From Bacteroidales bacterium (GTDB lineage: Bacteria > Bacteroidota > Bacteroidia > Bacteroidales > Bacteroidaceae), in contig SFID01000022.1 of NCBI GenBank assembly GCA_004555425.1, forward strand, positions 1-29,372: a DNA stretch of 29,372 bases, given 5' to 3'. Each line of letters opens with the position of its first letter. Position 1 is the first letter of the stretch. Positions 7,281 through 15,278 of the stretch are shown one piece after another. The notes under the pieces were generated by a model. It made no database searches. It was not told the DNA's origin and saw nothing but the letters and a program-made list of their open reading frames with translations. The position numbers and the translations under genes were made by a program.

Positions 7281-7440
7281 GGGTCGCTGCGCTCCCTCTG
7301 CCTCGTGTCGGTCGCTGCGCGACCTTAGTTTCAACGGTCGCTGCGCTCCCTGGTTTCAACGAAGCTTTCAGCTTCTAGTTTCAGTCGGGGACTGCGTCCC
7401 CTGGTTTCAACGCAGCCTTACGGGCTAGCTCGATAGAATT
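7281..7440. repeat. Stem-loop array 1: six short palindromes with a TAGTTTCAAC linker
   Basis: Palindromes start at 7281, 7310, 7336, 7361, 7387 and 7412, mostly 25-26 bp apart. Examples are GGTCGC-TGC-GCGACC, GAAGCT-TTC-AGCTTC and GGGGAC-TGC-GTCCCC. Units at 7281 and 7336 end GCTCCC and pair imperfectly. Linkers are TTAGTTTCAAC, TGGTTTCAAC and TAGTTTCAGTC. The last unit (GCAGCC...GGGCT) is followed by AGCTCGATAG. Stem sequences differ but stem length (6 bp) and loop length (3) hold. No gene overlaps. Confidence 0.8.
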
Positions 7441-7456
7441 GGGCTTGGCACTGGCT

Positions 7457-7505
7457 AGAGGATTTTTGAGGATTGTAGAGGATTTTAGAGGAGATTATAG
7501 GAGAA
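7457..7505. repeat. AGAGGATTTT-type 10-bp repeats
   Basis: AGAGGATTTT, GAGGATTGT, AGAGGATTTT and AGAGGAGATTAT follow one another. The same word occurs in reverse orientation at 16931-17010, and a purine-only relative at 371-480. Confidence 0.65.
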
Positions 7506-7512
7506 CAACTTT

Positions 7513-7585
7513 CTCATTCCTAATTCCTCATTCCTAATTCCTCATTCCTAATTCCTCATTCCTAATTGACTAAGATTCCTAATTC
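7513..7585. repeat. 14-bp tandem repeat CTCATTCCTAATTC
   Basis: Units start at 7513, 7527, 7541 and 7555 with identical sequence. Diverged pieces (TTCCTAATTCCTC) continue to the 3' end of the DUF2752 gene at 7592. No coding signal. Confidence 0.8.
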
Positions 7586-7591
7586 CTCCAA

Positions 7592-7987
7592 CTAAATTTC
7601 CAGCCAGTTGCGAAGCACCCACCACGCAAAGAAGAGGGCGACGTAGGGGTAGACCACCCAGTTGTGGTGGCAGAAATGGTGGAGCGGGGCGCGCCAACGC
7701 TTGGGATAGCCCCACCGCGACCAGCAGGCGGCCAACAGATAGGGAATGGAGAAGATGAAGAAGAGGTTGTACGTGTAGGCTTCCCACAGTCGGCCGTGGA
7801 GCAGGGCGTGGACCGCGCGCTGAAGACCGCAACCCGGGCAGCTCCATCCCGTCAGCAAACGAAAGGGGCACTTCGGCACGAGCGCATAACGAATGGGGTC
7901 GAACCAGTAAAGTCCGACCCCGATAAGGAGGAGCACACCTGCGATGAGGAGAGCCCTATATCGATAGAGAAACGACGTCCGTTTCAT
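7592..7987 (-). CDS. DUF2752 domain-containing membrane protein
   Basis: This 131-residue protein has a basic N-terminus (MKRTSFLYRYR) and three hydrophobic helices (about residues 11-28, 68-88 and 108-125). Between the first two lies the DUF2752 hallmark: C39 in KCPF, then GWSCPGCGLQRAVHALLHGR, with the CPxCGxxRA pattern complete. The function of DUF2752 is unknown. The paired cysteines suggest metal binding or a redox role, which is inference. It lies 33 bases after a GYF/CD225 gene on the same strand, a pairing often seen in Bacteroidales, so they are probably co-transcribed and act together in the inner membrane. Confidence 0.88.
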   Translation of the reverse strand: MKRTSFLYRYRALLIAGVLLLIGVGLYWFDPIRYALVPKCPFRLLTGWSCPGCGLQRAVHALLHGRLWEAYTYNLFFIFSIPYLLAACWSRWGYPKRWRAPLHHFCHHNWVVYPYVALFFAWWVLRNWLEI

Positions 7988-8020
7988 TTCTTGCCAAGCA
8001 ATTGCCCTCCCTCTAGGAGA

Positions 8021-8506
8021 TTAGGAAGCGGCTGCTACAATGACTACGAAGAGAACGTAGAGAATGCTAAACACGAGCGACACGCCTGCGCCGATAAGAC
8101 TCCACTTGCGAGCATCCTGCGAGGCTTGCAGAGCGGCTTCGTAGTTGCCCATGTTATAATAAGTCTCCACCTTGTTGGCCTTGAGGATAGCCACAATTCC
8201 CAAGGGGAGGCAGCAGAGCACCGTGCAGAGGATGGCCCATACGAGGTTGGTTTCGGGGCAAGGGCGGTTCATGTTGCCAGGATTGCCATAGGGCTGCTGG
8301 AAGCCACCAGGCCCACCTGGCATATTGCCCCTCGGCGGCATACTGAAAAAGGGTGCCAGTTCGGGCACTTGCTTAGCCACAGTCCAGTTGGACATACCTT
8401 CGCACCACACGTAGGTATCGCCTGTCACTCCGCAGCTAGTGAGCTGGGAAGCATCAACAGGACCTTGTTGTTGTTGGTTTGCGTCAAGATAAAAATAACT
8501 CTTCAT
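8021..8506 (-). CDS. GYF_2 and CD225/dispanin domain membrane protein
   Basis: The start at 8506 is chosen because MKSYFYLDANQQQQGPV begins a GYF_2 domain (residues 1-55, ending WTVAKQVPEL). The 31 residues further upstream in the open frame are leader DNA. A Gly/Pro/Asn/Met-rich linker (about 57-80) leads to a CD225 domain: two membrane helices (about 85-108 and 137-160) flank a loop containing KANKVETYYNMGNYEAALQASQDARKW. Bacterial CD225 proteins are small membrane proteins of unclear function. GYF_2 probably binds a proline-rich peptide. The protein is 161 residues long and lies directly upstream of the DUF2752 gene. Confidence 0.87.
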   Translation of the reverse strand: MKSYFYLDANQQQQGPVDASQLTSCGVTGDTYVWCEGMSNWTVAKQVPELAPFFSMPPRGNMPGGPGGFQQPYGNPGNMNRPCPETNLVWAILCTVLCCLPLGIVAILKANKVETYYNMGNYEAALQASQDARKWSLIGAGVSLVFSILYVLFVVIVAAAS

Positions 8507-8613
8507 TTTTTTTGCTTTTATATGGATTATCAATTCAAACACCCAGCCCATCTTTGCGGAATCGCAGCTGTATTCTTTGCCGTAAGCTGGTCCTCCCATA
8601 GGCTAAGGATTCA

Positions 8614-8621
8614 CAAAACTA
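8614..8621 (-). promoter_or_regulatory. -7 box for the GYF/DUF2752 operon
   Basis: TAGTTTTG on the minus strand matches TAnnTTTG. No clear TTTG stands 20 bases upstream. The leader would be about 100 bases. Confidence 0.45.
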
Positions 8622-8729
8622 CGCAAAATTTTAATACCGCGCCTCTTATTGACTGTTTTTTTACAAATAATGTATAAAAAAAATGTGCGCCAACTCTTCA
8701 TTTTGACCTCCATTGTACCTTTGACAAGG

Positions 8730-8779
8730 TCCTCCCGAGCTCTTAATATTCGTTTCGTAGCATGACGAAGCGGGGAGGA
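8730..8779. repeat. Two-part hairpin in the divergent gap 8507-8929
   Basis: TCCTCCC (8730-8736) pairs with GGGAGGA (8773-8779). Inside it CGTTTCGT (8751-8758) pairs with ACGAAGCG (8765-8772), with one G-T pair. No T-run follows on either strand. It lies between the two divergent promoters and may be regulatory. The rest of this gap is AT-rich with no further feature I can support. Confidence 0.4.
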
Positions 8780-8861
8780 GGATGCGCCCTCTCGGCTGTA
8801 CAGTGCCTTCCGAAAAAACAAAAAGGGAGTTGCATACCACCTCCTTATTATAATAATATTG

Positions 8862-8869
8862 TATATTTG
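8862..8869 (+). promoter_or_regulatory. -7 box of the beta-galactosidase promoter
   Basis: TATATTTG matches TAnnTTTG. The expected start near 8876 gives a leader of about 53 bases to the ATG at 8930. The -33 region has no clear TTTG, which would suit an activator-dependent promoter. Confidence 0.55.
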
Positions 8870-8929
8870 CAGAAATAATACTACGACAAAGCATTCTATC
8901 AACCCCAAAACATAAACAACAGAATCACG

Positions 8930-11900
8930 ATGAACCATCATCCGACTCTCAAACGCGCCATGACGATTCTCATCGCTTTGGCCCTAAGCATCGGGACCGC
9001 ATTGGCGCAGGTAGCCTTCCAACAAGGGAAGCTCTACCACATTGCGACCAAGGACAAGGCGTCGCAGGTATTGACCATTGACCAGAATGGCGCACTCATT
9101 TCGGGCGCACTCAACAAGGAAAACACGGGTCAGTACTGGAAACTCAGCGAGCTCTCGGGCTCGTGGCGTATCATCAACCCCGTGACCAACCAGGCCCTCC
9201 GCGTTGACGCAGTTCTCGTGGAACTGGGCGAAAACAATGGTTCGGACGAAGCGCAACTGTGGAAGGTGGAGGGCGACCTGCTCATCCCGACCAACAACCC
9301 GGGCGTGGTGCTGGCCGTTGCCAAGAATGGCACCTTCACCACCATTCCCAAGGCGCAGGCGGCGCAGACCAAGGGTGCACACTTCAACATCCGCGCAGCC
9401 GAAGCGGCTGGTTTCGATGATGCGCTGACCTATCGCATACGCTGTGCGGCCCAGCCCAAACTCGTATTGGGCAACGGCGACTCGGGCGAAAACAATGCGC
9501 GCATCGTGGCCGAAACGATGGGCGCGGAAAACCGCGGACAATTCTGGAATATCAAGACGATTGACCTCTTCACCTTTGCCGTCGAAAACGCCTTCTATGG
9601 CCAGAACTTCGACGACGGCGGCGACAACGCGTCCATCGACTACCTCCTGCAGTGGCCCGCCACCGTAGGCCAGTGGAACAACGCCCGCTTCCACTTCGTG
9701 CCCGTGCCCGGCAAGGCCGACACCTACGTCATCCAAAGTGCCAACAAGGGCAAGCAGCAGAAAATGTACGCCCTGCGCGGCGGCCAACTCAAAGCCGTGC
9801 CCATGAACCTCCAGGACCAGACGGCTTGGTTCACCTTTGAAACGGTGGAGAAGCCCAAGATTCAGGCACCCTACTGGGAGGACGAAACCATCTTCGCCGA
9901 AAACAAGGAGCCGGCCGTAGCCACCTACATGCCCTACGAGAGCGAGCAGGCGATGCTGGCCGACAAGGCGTACTACAAGACGCCCTGGACTACGCCCGTC
10001 AACAACCGCTACCTCTCGCTCAACGGCACGTGGCGCTTCCACTTCGTCAGCGAGCCCTCGCAGCGACCGATGGACTTCTGGAAGGAAGGCTACGACGTGA
10101 GCGTCTGGGACACCATTCCCGTTCCCTCCAACTGGGAGATGCAGGGCTACGACCGCCCAATCTATGCCAATGTGGAATACCCCCACTCCAACACGCCGCC
10201 CTACATCAAGGCCCGCCCGGGTTTCAATGACGGCGGCGCCAACTACGGCATCAACCCCGTGGGCTCCTACGTGCGCACCTTCCAGGTTCCCGACAACTGG
10301 GACGGCCGCCGCACGCTCATCCATTTCGGCGGCATCTACAGCGCGGCCTTCGTTTGGCTCAACGGACAATACGTGGGCTACACGCAAGGCGCCAACAACG
10401 TGGCCGAATTTGACCTGACGGACTTCCTGCACAAGGGCGAGAACACCCTGGCCGTGCAGGTGTTCCGCTGGAGCGATGGTTCGTATCTGGAGTGTCAGGA
10501 TATGTTCCGCATGAGCGGTATCTTCCGCGATGTGTATCTCTACAACGTGCCCCAGTTGAGCATCCGCGACCACTATTTCACCACCGAACTTCGCAACAAC
10601 TATCAGGAAGCCACACTCAACATTGCCCTGACCTTTGGCAGCAAAGGCGAACCGCAAGAAGGCAAGAAGACGGTGGAGGTTTCGCTCTACCATCCCAACG
10701 GCACGCTGATGGACAAGGCCACCGTAGAACCCGTATTCTATCGCCACGGCACGACAGAGTGCGGCATGAAATTTAACTTGAAGCAGCCGCAACTGTGGAG
10801 CGCCGAAACGCCGAACCTCTACACCGTTCACGTGGTGCAGAAGGACGAGATGGGCAACGAGGAAATGGCCTTCTCCGACAAGGTGGGCTTCCGCTCGGTG
10901 GAGATTCGCAATTCGCTGGTCTATATCAACGGCAAGCGCGTCTTCTTCAAGGGTACGAACCGCCACGACACCGACCCCGTCTATGGTCGCGCCGTACGCA
11001 CAGAATCTATGCTCCGCGATGTGCTGCTCATGAAGCAGAACAATATCAACACGGTCCGCACCTCCCACTATCCCAATGCCGCACGTATGTACGCCATGTT
11101 TGACTACTACGGCATCTACTGCGTGGACGAAGCCGACCTCGAGGACCACGCCAACCAAAGCATCTCCGACCGAAAATCGTGGATACCCGCCTTCGAGGAC
11201 CGCATCGAACGTATGGTGATGCGCGACCGCAACCGCGCCTCCGTCATTATGTGGAGCCTTGGCAACGAGGCTGGCAACGGCGAGAACTTCGGCCCCTGCT
11301 ACAACAAGGCCAAGTCGCTCGACTCGCGCCCCGTTCACTACGAAGGCACCCGCTCCAACGGCAACTACGGCGGCGGACGCTTCTCCGATTTCTACTCGAA
11401 GATGTACCCCGGCATGGCTTGGATGAACCAGAACACGAGCAACCTCGACAAGCCGATGTTCATCTGTGAATACGCCCACGCCATGGGCAACGCCATCGGC
11501 AACCTCAAGGAATATTGGGACATTATTGAAGGCAGCAACTCCTGCATTGGCGGTTGCATCTGGGACTGGGTGGACCAAGCCATCTACGAACCCCGCGAAA
11601 TCAAACAAGGCGTATATCGCCTCCGCACGGGTTACGATTTCCCCGGACCCCACCAAGGCAACTTCTGCTCCAACGGTATCATCCCCGCCACCCGCGAAGA
11701 GAGTCCGAAACTGGCTGAGGTGAAGGCCGCCCATCAGTTTGTGAAATTTGAACTCAAGCAGGTGAATCCAGCCAAGAACCTTGCCGTCGTCCTGCTGAAG
11801 AACACCTACAATTTCCACGACCTCAGCCAGTACGAATTGGTGTACGACGTGGTGCTCAACGGCCGTGTGGCTGCCACCAAACGCCTTGACCTTCCCGCCA

Positions 11901-12931
11901 TTGCCGCTGGAGAGCAGCAGGAAATCAGCCTGAAACTGCCCAAGGCAAATCTCCAGAAGAACAGCGCGAAAGGCAACGAGGTGCTCCTCAACCTCCGCGT
12001 GGTCTATAAGAAAGACCAGACGTTCTGCAAGGCTGGCCATTCCGTGGCTCAGGCACAGTTCACGCTCAGCGAGCGCACGGCATTGCCCGCCATCGCTGGC
12101 AAGGGCGACAACAAGTGGGGCCAGACCCTCGCCATGCACGAGACGCGCCTCTTCAACAGCAACATGGCCATCTGCATCGACAACGCAACGGGCCAACTGC
12201 AATCCCTGGCCTTCAACGGCAAGAATATTGTGGCCAACCGCGAAGGTTTCATCTACGACAACCACCGCTGGATTGAAAACGACCGTTTCACCAACACCAA
12301 CAACGGACTGACGGGCAACGCCACCGTGCAGGTGACCGAGGAGAACGGCCTCACCGTCATCAAGACGCGCCGCGACGGCACCATCTGCGCCACCGAAGTG
12401 GACTACATCCTCTATCCCCAGGGCATGGTGGACATCGTGGCCCGCTTCAACCCGAAGAACGGCGAGGTACGCCGCGCTGGCCTCGTCTGCGCCATCGACA
12501 GCGCCTACGACCAAGTGGATTACTACGCCTACGGACCGATGGAAAACTACTGCGACCGCAAAGACGGTGCCACCATCGGCCGCTACCACACCACAGTTGA
12601 TGAGATGCTCGTACACTACGCCAAGCCCCAGAGTACAGGTGGCCGCGAAGGTCTGCGCGAACTCATCCTGCGCAACAAGCAGGGCGAGGGCGTGAAGATT
12701 GAGACGGAAGGACAAGTGGCCTTCTCCGCCCTGCGCTATACGGATGCCGACCTGATGAACTGCAACCACATCTGGGAACTCACGAAGCGCCCCTACACGG
12801 TCCTCCACCTAGATGCCTGGACCCGCGGTGTAGGCAACGCCTCCTGCGGTCAGGACGTCAATACCCTGCCCCAGTATCGTGTGCCGCAGCAAACGCTCAC
12901 ATATAAGTTGCGCATTAGTCCGCTGAAATAG
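8930..12931 (+). CDS. Exported GH2 beta-galactosidase (LacZ type) with N-terminal lectin-like domains
   Basis: This 1333-residue protein has a signal peptide (to about residue 27, SIGTALAQ). Roughly 300 residues follow that contain QxW-type beta-trefoil motifs (GQYWKL, AQLWKV, GQFWNI), suggesting one or two ricin-like sugar-binding domains. From about 330 the LacZ layout is complete. It comprises a jelly-roll domain (GTWRFHFVSEP, VPSNWEMQGYDRPIY), an Ig-like domain, and a TIM barrel (FFKGTNRHDTDP, INTVRTSHYPN) with acid/base E780 in WSLGNEAGNG and nucleophile E847 in ICEYAHAMGN. A second Ig-like region and the C-terminal beta-galactosidase small-chain domain follow. E. coli LacZ has about 1024 residues, so the extra length is the N-terminal part. 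It should cleave terminal beta-galactosides in the periplasm or at the surface. Monocistronic: own promoter and strong terminator. Confidence 0.92.
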   Translation: MNHHPTLKRAMTILIALALSIGTALAQVAFQQGKLYHIATKDKASQVLTIDQNGALISGALNKENTGQYWKLSELSGSWRIINPVTNQALRVDAVLVELGENNGSDEAQLWKVEGDLLIPTNNPGVVLAVAKNGTFTTIPKAQAAQTKGAHFNIRAAEAAGFDDALTYRIRCAAQPKLVLGNGDSGENNARIVAETMGAENRGQFWNIKTIDLFTFAVENAFYGQNFDDGGDNASIDYLLQWPATVGQWNNARFHFVPVPGKADTYVIQSANKGKQQKMYALRGGQLKAVPMNLQDQTAWFTFETVEKPKIQAPYWEDETIFAENKEPAVATYMPYESEQAMLADKAYYKTPWTTPVNNRYLSLNGTWRFHFVSEPSQRPMDFWKEGYDVSVWDTIPVPSNWEMQGYDRPIYANVEYPHSNTPPYIKARPGFNDGGANYGINPVGSYVRTFQVPDNWDGRRTLIHFGGIYSAAFVWLNGQYVGYTQGANNVAEFDLTDFLHKGENTLAVQVFRWSDGSYLECQDMFRMSGIFRDVYLYNVPQLSIRDHYFTTELRNNYQEATLNIALTFGSKGEPQEGKKTVEVSLYHPNGTLMDKATVEPVFYRHGTTECGMKFNLKQPQLWSAETPNLYTVHVVQKDEMGNEEMAFSDKVGFRSVEIRNSLVYINGKRVFFKGTNRHDTDPVYGRAVRTESMLRDVLLMKQNNINTVRTSHYPNAARMYAMFDYYGIYCVDEADLEDHANQSISDRKSWIPAFEDRIERMVMRDRNRASVIMWSLGNEAGNGENFGPCYNKAKSLDSRPVHYEGTRSNGNYGGGRFSDFYSKMYPGMAWMNQNTSNLDKPMFICEYAHAMGNAIGNLKEYWDIIEGSNSCIGGCIWDWVDQAIYEPREIKQGVYRLRTGYDFPGPHQGNFCSNGIIPATREESPKLAEVKAAHQFVKFELKQVNPAKNLAVVLLKNTYNFHDLSQYELVYDVVLNGRVAATKRLDLPAIAAGEQQEISLKLPKANLQKNSAKGNEVLLNLRVVYKKDQTFCKAGHSVAQAQFTLSERTALPAIAGKGDNKWGQTLAMHETRLFNSNMAICIDNATGQLQSLAFNGKNIVANREGFIYDNHRWIENDRFTNTNNGLTGNATVQVTEENGLTVIKTRRDGTICATEVDYILYPQGMVDIVARFNPKNGEVRRAGLVCAIDSAYDQVDYYAYGPMENYCDRKDGATIGRYHTTVDEMLVHYAKPQSTGGREGLRELILRNKQGEGVKIETEGQVAFSALRYTDADLMNCNHIWELTKRPYTVLHLDAWTRGVGNASCGQDVNTLPQYRVPQQTLTYKLRISPLK

Positions 12932-12957
12932 CAGACTGTGCCTGCACACTGAACATT

Positions 12958-12995
12958 CCGAGGCCGCACCAAAGTGCGGCCTCGGTGTTTTTTTT
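12958..12995 (+). terminator. Intrinsic terminator of the beta-galactosidase gene
   Basis: Perfect 12-bp stem CCGAGGCCGCAC / GTGCGGCCTCGG with loop CAAA, followed by TG and eight Ts (12988-12995). Confidence 0.93.
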
Positions 12996-13060
12996 GAGGC
13001 GGGATGGGCAAGGGGAGCGCAGAAAGGCGCGCAGCCCCCCAGCCAGTTGATAGATTATCC

Positions 13061-13123
13061 AGAAAATCTAGAAAATCTAGAAAATCTAGATATTCTAGAA
13101 AAACTAGAAAATCCAGAAACCCC
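13061..13123. repeat. 9-bp tandem repeat AGAAAATCT
   Basis: Seven units in exact 9-bp register start at 13061, 13070, 13079, 13088, 13097, 13106 and 13115. The first three are identical and the rest differ at one to four positions. TCTAGA palindromes occur at the junctions. It sits between the beta-galactosidase terminator and the LytS gene. I find no TAnnTTTG box in 12996-13203. Confidence 0.8.
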
Positions 13124-13203
13124 ATCAAGCACCTACGCTGAAAAATCCCAGCCTTTCGCTGAAATTCCTTGGCAAGCAGCAAGAAATTACCCAAATTTGC
13201 AAT

Positions 13204-14472
13204 ATGAGAATCAAGCCTTCCTATAAGAAAAACATCATTATCCTCCTGATTTGGGTGTTAATCTTTGCCTCCGCCCCGCTCTATATGCTCTATGAAGAAT
13301 TTATCATAGACTCGGAAGTGGACTGGCAGGAATTGACCCACATCTGGTCGTACGAGGCGGGATTCCTCGTCATCTTCCTCATCCACCACTATTGGATGCT
13401 GCCCCAGTTGGTCTATCGGCGAAGATTCAAACTATACGCCCTCTGCTATCTGCCCCTGCTCACTGCCTTTGGTGCTTTTCTGCTCTTTCTAGATCCCAAA
13501 ATCTCATCGCTCTCCCCCTTCCACAAAGACCAACCGTTCAAAAACGAAGCGCCACCGCCTCGGTTTGGACCGCGGGAAAAGGATGGCGAGAAGCCATTCC
13601 ACGATGACGAGAAACCGTTCCACGATGACGAGAAGCCGTTCCACGATGACGGACCAATCGATATCAAAGACAGCAACAGCGGACACGACCGCCCACCTGC
13701 CCGCAAGCACTTCAAGCCTCGCAAGAAACACGGCCCGTTGCCCGCCCCCATACTGGCGAAACTGGTCATTGCGGCCTTGATGATGGGAGTGGACTTTGGC
13801 ATCGTGGCTTGGCGCAGACAGCAGATGATGGGACAAAGGTTGCTCCTCCTCGAGCGCCTCAACCTGGAGCGCGAACTGGAGCATCTGCGTCAGCAAATCA
13901 ATCCGCACTTCCTCATGAACACGCTCAACAATATCCACGCCCTGGTGGACATTGACAGCGAGCGGACGAAACGCGCCATCGTACAACTCTCCTGTCTCAT
14001 GCGCTATGCCCTCTACCACGGCAGCGAAACAATGGTGCCGCTCGCCAAGGACCTTGAAGCACTTGATGTGTATTTCCAACTCGTACGCCTGCGCTATAGC
14101 AACAAAGTTGATATACACTTTCGTACGCTCGAAGGCGACGTGCCCACAATGCAGGTGCCGCCCCTCATCTTTGCCACCTTCATCGAAAACGCCTTCAAGC
14201 ACGGCATCAGTTATCGCCATTCGTCGTACGTACATGCCAGTTTGCAACTGACGGACGATGGTCGCCGTCTGCTCTTCCAGTGCATCAATAGTCGCCATAC
14301 CCAGACCGACAAACAGCCCACCGCCAACCCAAAGAAGGGCGAAGGCATCGGACTACAGAATGTGCGCAAGCGGCTCGACCTTCTCTATGAAGACCGCTAC
14401 ACACTCACCATCAACGACACGAATCCCAGTACCTATTCCATAGAACTCACCCTCCCAATTTCCCAAAAATGA
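13204..14472 (+). CDS. LytS-type sensor histidine kinase
   Basis: This 422-residue inner-membrane kinase has helices at about 10-30, 48-66, 78-97 and 183-203. A His_kinase domain follows with the phospho-acceptor H235 in QQINPHFLMNTLNN. The ATP-binding region contains IENAFKHG (N box) and GEGIGLQNVRKRL (G box). Between helices 3 and 4 is an 85-residue, probably periplasmic, loop rich in His, Asp, Lys and Pro. It carries three exact copies of EKPFHDD coded by a 21-bp repeat (13588-13650). It should phosphorylate the LytTR regulator encoded next, whose ATG overlaps its stop codon (ATGA). The signal is unknown; the loop is the obvious sensing or metal-binding candidate. Start chosen at the basic segment before helix 1. 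Confidence 0.92.
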   Translation: MRIKPSYKKNIIILLIWVLIFASAPLYMLYEEFIIDSEVDWQELTHIWSYEAGFLVIFLIHHYWMLPQLVYRRRFKLYALCYLPLLTAFGAFLLFLDPKISSLSPFHKDQPFKNEAPPPRFGPREKDGEKPFHDDEKPFHDDEKPFHDDGPIDIKDSNSGHDRPPARKHFKPRKKHGPLPAPILAKLVIAALMMGVDFGIVAWRRQQMMGQRLLLLERLNLERELEHLRQQINPHFLMNTLNNIHALVDIDSERTKRAIVQLSCLMRYALYHGSETMVPLAKDLEALDVYFQLVRLRYSNKVDIHFRTLEGDVPTMQVPPLIFATFIENAFKHGISYRHSSYVHASLQLTDDGRRLLFQCINSRHTQTDKQPTANPKKGEGIGLQNVRKRLDLLYEDRYTLTINDTNPSTYSIELTLPISQK

Positions 14473-15212
14473 TCAAAGTTATCGTCATAGATGATGAGCC
14501 GCTGGCCCTTCAGCAGATTGCAGAGATGGTCAGCCGAACGCCCTATTTTGAACTGGTGGCGGCGTGCGACAGTGCCTTTGAGGCTATGCAGACTATGGAA
14601 CAGCAGCACATCGACGCCATCTTCACCGACATCAATATGCCCGACCTCTCGGGAATGAAGTATATCGAATACCTGCGCGAGCAGCCCATCGTTGTCTTCA
14701 CCACAGCCTATAGTCAATATGCCGTTGATGGGTACAAGGTCGGCGCTGTTGACTACCTGCTCAAACCCTTCGGCCAACCCGAGTTCCAGCGTGCGGCTGC
14801 CAAGGTCAAGGAGCAATACGAACTCCGACAGGCTGCGCACTTGCAGGCAGCCACCACGCCCACAACCCCAGCCTCTTCGGACAACAACATCCTCTTCGTC
14901 AAGGATGGCTACAACTATATCCGCATCCTGCTGGCCGACATCGTCTATATTGAGTCCCAGAGCGAATACCTCAAACTCTACTTGAAGGACGGCACCTCCC
15001 ACATGGCCCTTATGAGCCTCAAGAATATGATTCTCCTGCTGCCGCCCGAGAGTTTCCTCCGCATCCACCGCTCCTACATTGTCAACATGACGCACATCAA
15101 GAGCGTATCGCGCGGCCGCGTCTTCCTTGACCGCAATCAGGAACTCCCCATTGGCGACCTCTACAAGGAGCAGGTCTTCCAATTTATTGAGAAGCGAATC
15201 ATCGGCAAATAA
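14469..15212 (+). CDS. LytTR-family response regulator
   Basis: This 247-residue protein has a receiver domain (1-120) with acidic pocket D8/D9, phospho-acceptor D54 in FTDINMPD, T/S in VVFTTAY and the Lys of LLKPF. A linker of about 20 residues (AATTPTTPASS) follows. The LytTR DNA-binding domain (about 137-245) has FVKDGYNYIRILLADIVYIESQ, LKNMILLLPPESFLRIHRSYIVN and GDLYKEQV. It acts with the LytS kinase just upstream. The next gene starts 66 bases later on the same strand and is a plausible member of the same transcript. Direct targets cannot be read from the sequence. Confidence 0.94.
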   Translation: MIKVIVIDDEPLALQQIAEMVSRTPYFELVAACDSAFEAMQTMEQQHIDAIFTDINMPDLSGMKYIEYLREQPIVVFTTAYSQYAVDGYKVGAVDYLLKPFGQPEFQRAAAKVKEQYELRQAAHLQAATTPTTPASSDNNILFVKDGYNYIRILLADIVYIESQSEYLKLYLKDGTSHMALMSLKNMILLLPPESFLRIHRSYIVNMTHIKSVSRGRVFLDRNQELPIGDLYKEQVFQFIEKRIIGK

Positions 15213-15278
15213 TCTCCCATCGCAGAGCGACAAGGGCAACCTGTCCCCCTGCCCTCCCCCACCTCAAAAACGACTTCT

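Noticed and set aside
7281..7440. CRISPR array
   Set aside because: The constant part is only about 10 bases, the variable parts are themselves palindromes, and there are no cas genes.
8984..12808. A 1274-codon open frame antisense to the beta-galactosidase
   Set aside because: It is a mirror of the GC-rich codon use of the real gene. The sense strand has complete LacZ motifs, signal peptide, promoter and terminator; the antisense frame has none.
12850..13194. A 114-codon minus frame rich in FLDFL repeats
   Set aside because: Produced by the 9-bp AT-rich repeat and by the antisense of the beta-galactosidase end; crosses a strong terminator.
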